DNA of 64,000 nt from Geomonas silvestris (GTDB lineage Bacteria > Desulfobacterota > Desulfuromonadia > Geobacterales > Geobacteraceae): positions 124,001 to 188,000 of the forward strand of contig NZ_BLXX01000004.1 in assembly GCF_014193515.1 (NCBI RefSeq), given 5' to 3'. Position 1 is the stretch's first letter. Each line of letters begins with the position of its first letter. This document shows positions 33,626-42,786 of this stretch, piece by piece. The position numbers were made by a program, and so were the translations under genes. The notes under the pieces are model-generated. The model was given only the letters and a program-made list of their open reading frames with translations, ran no database searches and was not told the DNA's origin.

Positions 33626-34867
33626 ATGCAGACCTTTCACCTGATCGGAATCCTCACCACACTCGCCGCCGCCTTCGGCCTCATCAACTACCACCTGCTG
33701 CGTCTTCCCGCCACCATCGGCCTCATGCTGCAAAGCCTGATCTGCTCGGTGCTTCTGCTCGTCCTGCAAAAGGCTGGCATCCCGATCGCCGGGCCGGTGC
33801 GCCAGGCCCTCGCCCAGATCGATTTCGACCAGCTGCTTTTGGAGGGTCTGCTGAGTTTTCTGCTGTTCGCCGGCGCGCTCTTCGTGAAAAACGAGGAACT
33901 CCTCGAGGTGAAGTGGGACATCGCGATCTTTGCCACCGTCGGGGTGCTGATCTCCACGGGCATCATCGGAGGGGTACTCTGGTGGGCCTGCCGCATGTTC
34001 CAACTCCCCATCAGGCCACTCTACTGCTTCCTGTTCGGCGCGCTCATCTCGCCGACCGATCCCGTCGCGGTGCTCCCCATCCTGCGCGCCCACGGGATCT
34101 CGCGGCAACTCGACGCCCAGATCGCCGGCGAGGCGCTCTTCAACGACGGCGTCGGAATCGTGGTGTTTTTGACCCTGCTCACCCTCTTAAGCGGCGCTGC
34201 GGTACAGGGGAGCGACGTGGTGTGGCTTTTGGCCAAGGAAACTGTCGGTGGGCTCGGCTTCGGGGCGTTGCTCGGCTGGCTCGGCTACCGGATCATGAAG
34301 GGGGTGGACAACTACCAACTGGAGATCCTGATCACCCTGGCCCTGGTGACCGGCGGCTACGCGCTGGCTCTTTCGGCCGGTGTTTCCGGTGCGCTGGCGA
34401 TGGTGGTGGCAGGGTTGCTCGTCGGGGGGCCCGGGCGCCGGCTCGCCATGTCGCAGCGGACCCGCGAGAACCTGGACCGGTTCTGGGAGTTGGTGGAGGT
34501 ATTACTCAACTCGGTGCTCTTCACCCTGATAGGGCTGGAGATGCTGGCCATCGTCACGAAGCTGGACGCGGCGCACCTGGTGGCCGCGTTCCTCTCCATC
34601 CCGCTGGTGCTTTTGGCGCGTATGTTTTCGGTGGGATCGATACGGGTCCTCTTGCGCTGCTTCGGCTCCCTGGTGCCTCACTCCTGGCCGATCATGACCT
34701 GGAGCGGGCTGCGCGGCGGCATCTCGATAGCCCTCGCGCTCTCCCTTCCCAGAGCCGGCGAGCGGAGCCTCGTTCTGGTGGCGACCTACGCCGTGGTCGC
34801 GTTCTCCATCCTGGTGCAGGGGAGCACGCTGAAGTACCTGGTCTCCTGGCGCACGGGACGCGACTGA
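33626..34867 (+). CDS. Sodium/proton antiporter, NhaP/CPA1 type
   Basis: A 413-residue membrane transporter with about 12 helices. The start MQTFHLIGILTTLAAAFGL at 33626 has GAGG six bases upstream; the frame upstream lacks membrane character. Diagnostic CPA1 motifs are FGALISPTDPVAVLPILRAHG and AGEALFNDGVGIVVFLTLL, with the ion-binding Asp in the NDG segment, and TWSGLRGGISIALALSLP near the C-terminus. It should exchange Na+ or K+ for H+ across the inner membrane. There is no C-terminal regulatory domain. It is followed by a bidirectional terminator shared with the convergent DsbC-like gene. Confidence 0.9.
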   Translation: MQTFHLIGILTTLAAAFGLINYHLLRLPATIGLMLQSLICSVLLLVLQKAGIPIAGPVRQALAQIDFDQLLLEGLLSFLLFAGALFVKNEELLEVKWDIAIFATVGVLISTGIIGGVLWWACRMFQLPIRPLYCFLFGALISPTDPVAVLPILRAHGISRQLDAQIAGEALFNDGVGIVVFLTLLTLLSGAAVQGSDVVWLLAKETVGGLGFGALLGWLGYRIMKGVDNYQLEILITLALVTGGYALALSAGVSGALAMVVAGLLVGGPGRRLAMSQRTRENLDRFWELVEVLLNSVLFTLIGLEMLAIVTKLDAAHLVAAFLSIPLVLLARMFSVGSIRVLLRCFGSLVPHSWPIMTWSGLRGGISIALALSLPRAGERSLVLVATYAVVAFSILVQGSTLKYLVSWRTGRD

Positions 34868-34989
34868 ACCGCGAACCTCTCCCGGAACGTCCCTTTTCTG
34901 CCGTTTCCCCTGACACGTCAAAAACAGCTGCGCGGAAGGTGACCCTACGGCCGACTCAGCATCATCGCGATTCCCCGCAGAATCAAAAC

Positions 34990-35021
34990 AAAAGCCCCGC
35001 TCGGTGAAGAGCGGGGCTTTT
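34990..35021. terminator. Bidirectional rho-independent terminator
   Basis: AAAAGCCCCGCTC-GGTGAA-GAGCGGGGCTTTT has 13-base perfect arms with A/T runs on both sides. It lies between the antiporter gene (plus) and the DsbC-like gene (minus). Confidence 0.92.
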
Positions 35022-35058
35022 CTGTACCTCTTTAGCTTTGCTGCGGCCTCGTCCCGAA

Positions 35059-35772
35059 CTACTTGAGCAGTTCGTCCAGCCTCTTGGTATCGGCACCTAC
35101 CACCTGCTGGCCGTTCACGAAGAAGGTCGGGGTCCCCTGGATGCCGACCTTGCGGCCCAGGTTCATGTGTTCCTGGGCCAGGGCCTTCACCGCCTCGGTG
35201 ACCGGCTTCGCGTTGGCCGGGATGTCCTGCCCCAGCATCATGGCGTCGAAAGCCTGGGTCTTGTTGTCGGCTCCGAGGATGTAATGGATCTTGGTGATGG
35301 CGGCCGGGTGTGCCAGCGGCGCGAAGAAGACGTACTGGGTCACGTCGCTTCTCTTGGAGAAGTACTCGAAGGCCTTGCGGCAGTACGGGCAGTCCGGGTC
35401 GGTGAACTCGATCACCGAGATCTTGCCGTCGCCGATCTTCACCGCCTTGTCCAGGGGGAGCGTCGCCACCACCTTGGCGGCCAGGGCGCCGCGGCGCTCG
35501 GCGGTGCGGCTCTTCAGGTCCTTGCCGATGATCTCACCGGTGACGATCAGTTCCTTCTCGGGGTAGAAGTAGAAAATATTCTGTCCTGAGACCACCTCGT
35601 AGAGTCCCGGAATCTCCGAAGGGGTGACACTGTCAAAGGGCACCTGCGGAAACGCGGAGCGCAGGGCGGCATCGGGCTTAACCGCTTCCGGAGCGGCGTT
35701 CGCCACGGCGACGCTGCCGAGCCAGAAGGCCCCCAACAACAGACTTGCGAACAATCCCCTTTTCAAAAACAT
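35059..35772 (-). CDS. DsbC-like thiol:disulfide interchange protein
   Basis: A 237-residue periplasmic protein. The start at 35772 gives a signal peptide (MFLKRGLFASLLLGAFWLGSVAVANA) and has GGAGG six bases upstream. An N-terminal DsbC-type dimerisation region (40-90, e.g. TPSEIPGLYEVVSGQNIFYFY) leads to a thioredoxin fold with the active site CPYC at 128-131 and the cis-proline loop GTPTFFVNGQ near 211-220. It should isomerise or reduce wrong disulfides in the periplasm, relevant to c-type cytochrome folding. CPYC, rather than CGYC, is unusual for DsbC but occurs in relatives. No DsbD partner is nearby. Confidence 0.88.
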   Translation of the reverse strand: MFLKRGLFASLLLGAFWLGSVAVANAAPEAVKPDAALRSAFPQVPFDSVTPSEIPGLYEVVSGQNIFYFYPEKELIVTGEIIGKDLKSRTAERRGALAAKVVATLPLDKAVKIGDGKISVIEFTDPDCPYCRKAFEYFSKRSDVTQYVFFAPLAHPAAITKIHYILGADNKTQAFDAMMLGQDIPANAKPVTEAVKALAQEHMNLGRKVGIQGTPTFFVNGQQVVGADTKRLDELLK

Positions 35773-35871
35773 ACACGCCTCCATTGAGATAATCCCGCAT
35801 CTCGCGCGGGTCGATGAGTAACGTAGCACACTTTGAGCGAATTTCGTAGCCGCTAATACCGCCCCGGTTCT

Positions 35872-36834
35872 TTACCGGGGTGCGGGACGTGCTGCAGCAA
35901 CCGCATAGGCCGTGGCAGCCGCTCCCAAAATACCGGCATCATCCCCCAGTACCCCCTTGAGAACCCGTACCCGTTCGGCCGGGATCGGGAAGGCGCGCTC
36001 CCTGATCTCCCGGTGCAGCGCTTCTGCCAGGAGCCCGAAACTCTCGGCCACGCCGCCACCCAAGACAACGGCCTCGAGGTTCAGCAGGTTGACAACGGAG
36101 GCGAGCGCGATTCCCAGGTAGCTCCCGGCGCGACGGTACACCCCGAGCGCCTTTGGGCATCCCTGTCGGGCCCGCGCGGCCACGGCGGCCGCGTCGAGTC
36201 TCCCGGAAAGCGGTGCAACGTTCGCCTCGGCGGCGAGTGCGGCGATGGCCGAGGCCGAGGCGTACTGCTCGAGGCACCCCCGGTTGCCGCAGCCGCAGCG
36301 CCTTCCTTCCGGCTCGACGGTGACGTGTCCGAATTCCGCAGCGACGCCGTCGATCCCGGTCCAAAGCCTGCCGTCGAGGATGAGCCCCGCGCCGACGCCG
36401 GTCCCCAGGGTGACCATGAGCGAGGAAGCGAAGGGACGGCCGGCTCCGTAGCGCTGCTCTCCCACCGCACTTGCGTTGGCATCGTTAAGCGCAATGGTCG
36501 GGACCCCGACCCGCCGTGCCACCTCCTGCGCCAGGTTCACCCCTTCCAGGGCGACCAGGTTCACACTTGAGCGCAGGACACCGTCGTTGGAAAAAAGGCC
36601 GGGAACCCCGAGCCCCGCGGCCGACACCTGCCTCCCCCGCTTTTGGGCTCCGTGCTTCAGCTCCAGCAGATGCGCAACCAGCCGGTCCAGGAACGCCTCC
36701 CGCCCCGAACCGATGTCCGTCGCCAGGGAGTGCCGCTCCACGATTACGCCGTCTTCGGCCACGAGCGCGCAGCGAAGATTGGTGCCCCCAAGGTCCACGC
36801 CCAGACAGAGCGTCTCGAGATCTCGCCCCGCCAT
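35872..36834 (-). CDS. ROK-family sugar kinase (glucokinase-like)
   Basis: A 320-residue ROK protein without a DNA-binding domain, so a kinase rather than a repressor. The ATP phosphate-1 motif is VDLGGTNLRCALV near residue 13. NDANASAVGEQRYGAG (with the catalytic Asp), TLGTGVGAGLILDG, and the zinc signature EFGHVTVEPEGRRCGCGNRGCLEQYAS follow. Glucose is the likely substrate, with N-acetyl sugars possible. It overlaps the stop of the HIT gene by one base (TGATG), forming a two-gene unit. A product-specific call is not possible from sequence alone. Confidence 0.9.
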   Translation of the reverse strand: MAGRDLETLCLGVDLGGTNLRCALVAEDGVIVERHSLATDIGSGREAFLDRLVAHLLELKHGAQKRGRQVSAAGLGVPGLFSNDGVLRSSVNLVALEGVNLAQEVARRVGVPTIALNDANASAVGEQRYGAGRPFASSLMVTLGTGVGAGLILDGRLWTGIDGVAAEFGHVTVEPEGRRCGCGNRGCLEQYASASAIAALAAEANVAPLSGRLDAAAVAARARQGCPKALGVYRRAGSYLGIALASVVNLLNLEAVVLGGGVAESFGLLAEALHREIRERAFPIPAERVRVLKGVLGDDAGILGAAATAYAVAAARPAPR

Positions 36835-37319
36835 CAGGAGACCTGCGCCGCAGCTGCGAAAAGCGGCTCCAACCGGTCGTAGCAGGCCTGGAGCGCCTCG
36901 GGAACGACCCGGAGATCGGCTAGCACGCTCATGAAGTTATTGTCCCCGTTCCAGCGCGGCACCACGTGAATATGCAGGTGTTCCTCCACGCCGGCACCGG
37001 CCGCCTTTCCCAGGTTAAGGCCGATATTGAAGCCGTCGGGGCCGGCACTCTGGATCAAGACCTGCTGGCACAGGGCCACCGCACTCCAAAGTTCCAGCAC
37101 CTCTTCACTGGTGAGGGAGGCGATATCGGCGGTGTGCCTGCGCGGGGCAACCATCAGGTGCCCGTTCACGTAGGGGTAGCGGTTCAGCATGACGAGAGTA
37201 AGCGGCATCGTTTTCAGAATCAAACGCTCCCGCTCGTTTCCCGTGCCGCAAAAGATGCACCCGGCAGGTTTTTCCTGAACCAGGTACTCCACTCTCCAGG
37301 GAGCCCAAAGCCTGTCCAT
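36834..37319 (-). CDS. HIT family hydrolase
   Basis: A 161-residue histidine-triad protein. The start at 37319 (MDRLWAPWRVEYLVQEKPAGCIFC) has GGAGG eight bases upstream. The triad is EHLHIHVVPRW near residue 120, and LNRYPYVNGHLMVAPRRHTADI is the conserved nucleotide-contacting segment. The APWR start and CIFC motif match the subgroup close to diadenosine-tetraphosphate phosphorylases and hydrolases. It probably hydrolyses nucleoside phosphoramidates or Ap4A-like compounds. It is coupled to the ROK kinase gene by a one-base overlap. Confidence 0.9.
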   Translation of the reverse strand: MDRLWAPWRVEYLVQEKPAGCIFCGTGNERERLILKTMPLTLVMLNRYPYVNGHLMVAPRRHTADIASLTSEEVLELWSAVALCQQVLIQSAGPDGFNIGLNLGKAAGAGVEEHLHIHVVPRWNGDNNFMSVLADLRVVPEALQACYDRLEPLFAAAAQVS

Positions 37320-37454
37320 GTCTGTAACCTCCGCAGCTGGTCCGTCCCTCATTCCGGCCGGAACGAAAAGGCATTATCAACCAAAACGATCCCATTTACA
37401 ACACGGGGGGTGGTGACAATTTTAAAACAGCTGTTCTACTGCGGAGGAAATGTC

Positions 37455-37485
37455 TTGACAGCCGTATACGATGGGTTTATTTAAT
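37455..37485 (+). promoter_or_regulatory. Candidate promoter of the malic enzyme gene
   Basis: A perfect TTGACA (37455-37460), a 17-base spacer and TATTTAAT (37478-37485) lie about 170 bases before the ATG. The resulting leader RNA would carry the 37607-37622 hairpin. Confidence 0.55.
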
Positions 37486-37606
37486 CCGTTAGCACTCATC
37501 CTAGAGCCCACCTCTCTTTACGCTTCATGTAGCTGTTTTGTAAACTGTTTGTTCTTATTGAACTTTTTATTCCCTACAGTGAACAGTCCAACAAGAACTA
37601 CCCGCT

Positions 37607-37622
37607 TCCTGCTTCGGCAGGA
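37607..37622 (+). other. UUCG-tetraloop hairpin in malic enzyme leader
   Basis: TCCTGC-TTCG-GCAGGA forms a six-base-pair stem closed by C(UUCG)G, one of the most stable RNA tetraloops. It ends about 37 bases before the ATG. No T-run follows directly, so mRNA stabilisation or translational control is more likely than termination. Confidence 0.6.
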
Positions 37623-37658
37623 CTTCGGTATTTGTATAAAAATTTTCAGGAGGTAGCA

Positions 37659-39905
37659 ATGGCAAAGAAAATGGACGCTCTGGAGTATCACTCGACCGGT
37701 CGCAGGGGGAAGATTGAAGTCGTCTCTACGAAACCGTGTCTCACTTCCCGCGATCTCTCCCTTGCCTACTCGCCGGGCGTCGCAGAACCTTGCCTTGAGA
37801 TAGAAAAAAATCCCGAAGATGCCTACAAGTACACCGCCAAGGGAAACCTGGTGGCGGTCGTTTCCAACGGCACCGCCGTTTTGGGGCTGGGAAACATCGG
37901 CGCTCTCGCCGGCAAGCCGGTCATGGAGGGGAAAGGGGTCCTCTTCAAGCGCTTTGCCGACGTCGACGTCTTCGACCTCGAGGTGAACTCGGAGAACCCG
38001 GACGACGTGATCAAGGTGGTGCAGCTTTTGGAGCCGACCTTCGGCGGCATCAACCTGGAGGACATCAAGGCACCCGAGTGCTTCTACATCGAGGAAGAAC
38101 TCAAGAAGACCATGAACATCCCGGTCTTCCACGACGACCAGCACGGTACCGCCATCATCTCGGCCGCGGGCCTCGTGAACGCACTCGAACTGGTAGGGAA
38201 GAAGATCGAAGAGGTGCGCCTGGTCATTAACGGCGCGGGTGCCGCCTCCATCTCCTGCGCGAACCTGGCCATCTCGCTCGGCCTCAAGCGCGAGAACCTC
38301 ATCATGTGCGACACCAAGGGGGTCATCTACAAGGGTCGCGTCGAGGGGATGAACAAGTACAAGGAGCTCTTCGCCCAGGACACGGCGCTTAGGACCCTTG
38401 ATGAAGCGGTCGAAGGTGCCGACGTGCTCTACGGCCTCTCGGTGAAGGGGGCCTTCACCCCGGAGATGGTGCGCAAGATGGCGGTGAACCCGATCATCTT
38501 CGCCATGGCGAACCCCGACCCCGAGATCACCCCCGAGCAGGCCCACGCGGTGCGCGGCGACGTCCTGATGGCGACCGGCCGCTCCGACTACCCGAACCAG
38601 GTGAACAACGTGCTCGGCTTTCCCTTCATCTTCCGCGGGGCGCTCGACGTGCGCGCCACCGGGATCAACGAGGAGATGAAGCTCGCCGCGACCCGGGCCC
38701 TTGCCGAACTGGCCCGCGAGGAATGCCCGGACTCGGTATGCCGCGCCTACGGCAACGTGAAGTTCAGCTTCGGCCGCGACTACATCATCCCGAAGCCGTT
38801 TGACCCGCGCGCCCTGTTGCGCGTCGCCCCGGCGGTCGCCAAGGCCGCCATGGAAACCGGCGTGGCGCGCCAGCAGATCGACCTCGACAAGTACGTCGAG
38901 CAGCTCGAAGCGCTCCAGGGGAAATCCAAGGAGACCATGCGTCTCATCATCAACAAGGCGAAGAGCGATCCCAAGAAGATCGTCTTCCCCGAAGGGGACA
39001 ACGAGAAGATCCTCAAGGCCGCCTACACCCTCATCGAGGAGGAGATCGCCCAGCCGATCCTGGTCGGCAGCCGCAAGAAGGTGGAAGGGAAGATCGCCGA
39101 GCTCGGGCTCGACCTCAACGTCCCGATCATCGATCCGGAGGAGTCGGAACTAACCGAAGGGTACGCCCAGGAGCTCTACCGGCTGCGCCAGAGGAAAGGG
39201 GTCACCCTCTCCGAGGCACGGCGCATCGTGCGCCGCAAGTCGCGCAACCACTTCGCCTCGATGATGGTGCACATGGGAGACGCCGACACCTGCCTCTCCG
39301 GCATCGACTCGCACTACCCAGAAACCATCCGCCCGGCGCTCGAGGTGATCGGCAAGCAGTCGCAACTGGCCGGCGTGCACGGCATGTACATGATGGTCTT
39401 CAAGAAGGGGATCGTCTTCCTGGCCGACACCACGGTCGAGATCGATCCGACCGCCGAGGAGCTGGCCGAGACCGCGCTTCTGGCCGCCGAGAAGGTGCGC
39501 CTGCTCGACATCGAGCCGCGCATCGCCATGCTCTCCTTCTCCAACTTCGGCTCGGTCAACAACCCGCTGGCCATCAAGGTGAAAAAGGCGGTCGAGATCG
39601 TGAAGCAGAAGGCGCCCGAGCTTGAGATCGACGGCGAGATGCAGGCCGACACCGCGGTCACTCCCGAGCTTTTGGCCAACTACCCGTTCGCCACCCTGAG
39701 CGGGCCGGCCAACGTCCTCATCTTCCCCGACCTCAACTCCGGCAACATCAGCTACAAGCTGCTGCACCGCCTGGGTGGTGCCGAGGCGATCGGCCCGATC
39801 CTCATGGGGATGAAGAAACCCTTCCACGTGCTGCAGCGCGGCGACGACGTCTCCAACATCGTCAACATGGCCGCCATCGCCGTGGTGGACGCCCAGAGCG
39901 CGTAA
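37659..39905 (+). CDS. maeB: Malic enzyme with C-terminal phosphotransacetylase-like domain
   Basis: A 748-residue MaeB-type enzyme. The start [21 protein letters not shown] at 37659 has AGGAGG six bases upstream. The malic half shows [33 protein letters not shown] (metal and malate site), [19 protein letters not shown] (NAD(P) Rossmann) and [10 protein letters not shown]. From about residue 430 a phosphate acetyl/butyryltransferase-like domain follows ([49 protein letters not shown]); in characterised homologues it binds acetyl-CoA as an allosteric regulator and is not catalytic. It converts malate to pyruvate and CO2, linking the TCA cycle and gluconeogenesis. A terminator follows. Confidence 0.95.
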   Translation: MAKKMDALEYHSTGRRGKIEVVSTKPCLTSRDLSLAYSPGVAEPCLEIEKNPEDAYKYTAKGNLVAVVSNGTAVLGLGNIGALAGKPVMEGKGVLFKRFADVDVFDLEVNSENPDDVIKVVQLLEPTFGGINLEDIKAPECFYIEEELKKTMNIPVFHDDQHGTAIISAAGLVNALELVGKKIEEVRLVINGAGAASISCANLAISLGLKRENLIMCDTKGVIYKGRVEGMNKYKELFAQDTALRTLDEAVEGADVLYGLSVKGAFTPEMVRKMAVNPIIFAMANPDPEITPEQAHAVRGDVLMATGRSDYPNQVNNVLGFPFIFRGALDVRATGINEEMKLAATRALAELAREECPDSVCRAYGNVKFSFGRDYIIPKPFDPRALLRVAPAVAKAAMETGVARQQIDLDKYVEQLEALQGKSKETMRLIINKAKSDPKKIVFPEGDNEKILKAAYTLIEEEIAQPILVGSRKKVEGKIAELGLDLNVPIIDPEESELTEGYAQELYRLRQRKGVTLSEARRIVRRKSRNHFASMMVHMGDADTCLSGIDSHYPETIRPALEVIGKQSQLAGVHGMYMMVFKKGIVFLADTTVEIDPTAEELAETALLAAEKVRLLDIEPRIAMLSFSNFGSVNNPLAIKVKKAVEIVKQKAPELEIDGEMQADTAVTPELLANYPFATLSGPANVLIFPDLNSGNISYKLLHRLGGAEAIGPILMGMKKPFHVLQRGDDVSNIVNMAAIAVVDAQSA

Positions 39906-39925
39906 CCGTCCCAAAGACTGACCCG

Positions 39926-39960
39926 AAAAAGGGGGCTCGGAAACGAGTCCCCTTTTTTTT
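39926..39960 (+). terminator. Rho-independent terminator of the malic enzyme gene
   Basis: AAAAAGGGG and CGAG/CTCG segments form a long stem with a GAAA loop, one wobble pair and a final run of eight T residues, 21 bases after the stop codon. Confidence 0.9.
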
Positions 39961-40061
39961 CTGCATTCGCAGTGAGGTACAGAAGATCGCTTGGTGCCCT
40001 CCATCCCGGGCGTTCCACATCGCCTCGTTGCTTTTCGTTAGCTTGATGAAGCAGAATTTGC

Positions 40062-40067
40062 TATAAG
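40062..40067 (+). promoter_or_regulatory. Possible -10 element for the TonB-like gene
   Basis: TATAAG lies 43 bases before the ATG, with a weak TTAGCT -35 at an 18-base spacing (40038-40043). Support is limited to hexamer similarity. Confidence 0.35.
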
Positions 40068-40109
40068 AAAGCGAAGATTTGCACGACAGGCGGGAGGAAG
40101 GCTGGGGGC

Positions 40110-40832
40110 ATGACAGAAGCACTGCAAGAGACTGAAGCAATCGCGCACCTTACGGTGAACCGAAAACTGGTACTGGGACTGGTAGCGTCACTGTTTCTGC
40201 ATCTTGGTGCCGCCGCGGTCCTGATCTCCCTCTCCGGGAGCCAACCGGCGCACGTCCCCGCCGTTACCTACGTCGATCTGAAGTCGGTGCCGTCTCCGGC
40301 TCCACCCTCCGCCCCCCCGAAGCAGGAAACCGCTACCCCGCCCGTGACGCCCGAACCTCCGGTGCAGCCGGCTCCCGCCGAACCGGTAAAGCGGCAGCCC
40401 GTCGAAACCCCACCCGCCCAGCCGGCCACCCCGCCGCAAGCGAAACCCGATGAAGACCGCTCCCATACCGTCCTGGGACTCGGCCTCACCAGGGGCTACT
40501 TCAAGAGCCTGGGCGAAGGGGACACCTTGCGCGACGACATCAAGGCGTACTACCTGGACATGCTGCAGGTGATCAACGAGAAGTGGTGGATGAACGAGGA
40601 GATAGACAAGCGGCGCGTCGCACCGGTGGTGGTGTTGCTCGCCGTGGCACGCAACGGATCGATCTTGGAGGCGAGAATCTCGGAGAGTTCGGGCAACCGC
40701 CAGTACGACAAGGCGGTGCTCGATTCGATAGCGAAGGCGGGGCCGCTCCCCCCGCTCCCCGCCAGTTACGACATGCAGGTCTTCCTGGCACCGATCCGCC
40801 TGGTGCCCCCGCTCAACCTGATGGGCTGGTAA
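40110..40832 (+). CDS. TonB/TolA-like protein with C-terminal energy-transducer domain
   Basis: A 240-residue protein with a single N-terminal membrane helix (about 18-42, KLVLGLVASLFLHLGAAAVLIS), a Pro/Ala-rich rod (about 58-118, with APPSAPPKQETATPP), and a C-terminal TonB-like domain. The latter shows YLDMLQVINEKWWMNEEIDKRR, VVVLLAVARNGSILEARISESSGNRQYDKAVLDSIAKAGPLPPLP and the usual final strand. TonB-like proteins carry proton-motive energy to outer-membrane receptors, while TolA-like ones act in envelope constriction. There are no ExbB/ExbD or receptor genes nearby, so the role is open. The stop lies one base before the stop of the convergent TPR gene. Confidence 0.82.
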   Translation: MTEALQETEAIAHLTVNRKLVLGLVASLFLHLGAAAVLISLSGSQPAHVPAVTYVDLKSVPSPAPPSAPPKQETATPPVTPEPPVQPAPAEPVKRQPVETPPAQPATPPQAKPDEDRSHTVLGLGLTRGYFKSLGEGDTLRDDIKAYYLDMLQVINEKWWMNEEIDKRRVAPVVVLLAVARNGSILEARISESSGNRQYDKAVLDSIAKAGPLPPLPASYDMQVFLAPIRLVPPLNLMGW

Positions 40833-40833
40833 C

Positions 40834-42723
40834 CTAGGGCACCAGCTCCTCTTCTTCCGGCTCGAGCTCGATGATGTCGAGCCCCTCCTCGCCGGCCAGC
40901 GCCCCGATCCGCTCCGCCACGTGGTGAAACCCCGGGTTGTCCCGGTACACCTGGCGGTACAGATCGAGCGCCTCCTCAACCTTTCCCGAACCTTCCAGCA
41001 GATCGGCGAGCTCGTAGCGGAGGCTGGTGCGCTCGGCATCTCCCAGAAGTTCCAGGGCAAGCCCCCGCTGCAAAAGCTCCTGCGCCTGGTCGGACTCACC
41101 CATCTCGCGGTAGCAGATCGACTGGAGGATCAGGCAGTCCAACCGACGCCGTTCATTTCCCGCGGCGAGGGCGAACTCCTTGACGGCACCGGCCAGTTTC
41201 CCCATCTCCTTGTAGGCGATCCCCAGGTCGTAGTGGGATTCCAGCTCGTCAAGGTCGCGGGCCGCGTCGGGCGCCAGAGCCTCAGGGAAGATTTCCTGCC
41301 AGCCGCGGCTGGTGCGCTCCTCGACAGCACGGATCTCTTCCGCGGCCCGGGCCGCTTCGGCAAGACGCGCGGCCTCCGCCAGTCGGGCTTCTTCCGCCAA
41401 GCGCGCGGCCTCGGCGGCGCTCGCCTCCTCTTCCAGGCGGGCCGCCTCGGCTACCCGCTCCTCTTCAGCCAGGCGCTCAGCCTCTACAGCAGCCTGCTGG
41501 GCCTCTTCCGCCTCTTTGGCGGCAGCTTGTTGGCGCGCCTCTTCGGCCGCCTCGGCTGCACGGCTCTCCTCGGCTGCAGCTGCGAGTTCCGTGACGCTGG
41601 CGGCCTCCTCCGACTCCGTTTCCAGTTCCAGGGAGAGATCGATCTCTTCCGGCCAGTCCAGTTCCAGCATCCCCGCAGCTTCCGCAGCGGGAGGGGCGGG
41701 AGCCTCGGAAACTCCGCCGAACGACGGGAGATCGCCGAAGGACGGCAGTTCGGGTGCGGCAGGCTCCGGAGCTGCCGTGGCGGCGAAGGGGTTGTGCTCG
41801 TCAGCATTGAGCGAATGCGAGAAGTCGAGCGGCAGGTCGATCTCGGGAACCGGAGGAGCCGCCGCCTCGGCCGGATCGCTCAGATCGAGATCCAGCTCGC
41901 CGTGCGATTCCCAGGGGAGCGGTGCCACGGACGAGGCAACGGGTGCGGCCGTCAGCTCCAGCTCCGGAGTCTCCCAGGAAGCGGGGAGTTCGTCACCCGG
42001 CACCCCGGGAAATTCGGCGACAGCATCATAGGGCGATGCCGGCAGATCCAACTCCCGCGCGGCAGGATCGTACACCGGCGGCACAGCAGACTGCACGGCG
42101 GCCAGGGGAGTCTCAGGCGTCTGGCGTTCGGGAAACAGCTCGGCAATCCGGTCGGTGACCTGGGCAAGGGCGGCACGGTCGGAGCCGTTTCTAAGCTGTG
42201 CGGCGTAGCTGTCGAACTCCTCGAAAGAGCGTTCCGGGTCGCCCGAGGCGTACAGGAGCTCCGCGAGTTTCAAGCGGGTCGCCGCGGGAACCCCGTCCAC
42301 GGAAAGCATCCGGTCCAGTACCTTGACAGCTCCCTTCAGGTCCCCTTCTTTTTCGTACTGGGTCGCCACCTGGCCGTACTCGGCAAGCGCGTTGCCGTTT
42401 AGCCCCTGCTTGGCGTTCAGCTCCGCCAGGTGCAGCGCCACGTCTTTACTTTCAGGAACCAGCCGCTGGATCTGCTTGTAGACGGCAATCGCCTTGAGGT
42501 AGTAGGAGTTGTCGGCGTAGTGCCTGGCGATGTCCTCGTACTGCACGATCGCCTCGTCCTTGCGGTTGTCGCGCACCAGCAACTCGGCGAGACGCTGCCG
42601 GTGCCTGACCTCCTTGGGGTCGAGTACCACTACCTGCTGGTAGTCCTTGATCGCCTTGTCGATCTGGCCTTTGAGAACGAAACGCTGCGCACTTTCCAGT
42701 ATTTTGTCTTTTTTCGAAGCCAA
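40834..42723 (-). CDS. TPR protein with long Ala/Glu coiled-coil region
   Basis: A 629-residue protein in three parts. Residues 1-150 are TPR units (KGQIDKAIKDYQQVVVLDPKEVRHRQRLAELLVRD). The middle (about 200-390) is acidic and proline-rich with low complexity. Residues 390-480 are an Ala/Glu/Arg helix built from near repeats such as AARLAEEARLAEAARLAE, encoded by repetitive DNA. The C-terminal part has four more TPRs (LGIAYKEMGKLAGAVKEFALAAGN). There is no signal peptide. It lies last in the MoxR-DUF58-transglutaminase run, 63 bases after it. A scaffolding role is inferred. Its overall design recalls FimV-type proteins, but no LysM is present. Confidence 0.8.
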   Translation of the reverse strand: MASKKDKILESAQRFVLKGQIDKAIKDYQQVVVLDPKEVRHRQRLAELLVRDNRKDEAIVQYEDIARHYADNSYYLKAIAVYKQIQRLVPESKDVALHLAELNAKQGLNGNALAEYGQVATQYEKEGDLKGAVKVLDRMLSVDGVPAATRLKLAELLYASGDPERSFEEFDSYAAQLRNGSDRAALAQVTDRIAELFPERQTPETPLAAVQSAVPPVYDPAARELDLPASPYDAVAEFPGVPGDELPASWETPELELTAAPVASSVAPLPWESHGELDLDLSDPAEAAAPPVPEIDLPLDFSHSLNADEHNPFAATAAPEPAAPELPSFGDLPSFGGVSEAPAPPAAEAAGMLELDWPEEIDLSLELETESEEAASVTELAAAAEESRAAEAAEEARQQAAAKEAEEAQQAAVEAERLAEEERVAEAARLEEEASAAEAARLAEEARLAEAARLAEAARAAEEIRAVEERTSRGWQEIFPEALAPDAARDLDELESHYDLGIAYKEMGKLAGAVKEFALAAGNERRRLDCLILQSICYREMGESDQAQELLQRGLALELLGDAERTSLRYELADLLEGSGKVEEALDLYRQVYRDNPGFHHVAERIGALAGEEGLDIIELEPEEEELVP

Positions 42724-42786
42724 GGGGCTGCCTCATATCTCGCAGAAATAAGTCGCTGCTAAAACTAAAACAATCACGCGCGGGTG

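Larger units (their letters stand above)
37320..37658. other. 339-base divergent intergenic region
   Basis: It separates the HIT gene (minus) from the malic enzyme gene (plus) and holds no supported gene. It contains TGACAATTTTAAAA at 37414, the same 14-mer as in the MarR operator region at 28730, a promoter for the malic enzyme, and a UUCG-capped hairpin in its leader, both listed separately. The rest is AT-rich, without other recognised signals. Confidence 0.6.

Noticed and set aside
37489-37497. CIRCE heat-shock element (TTAGCACTC)
   Set aside because: Only one half-site is present; the inverted partner is missing at the proper distance and the gene is not a chaperone.
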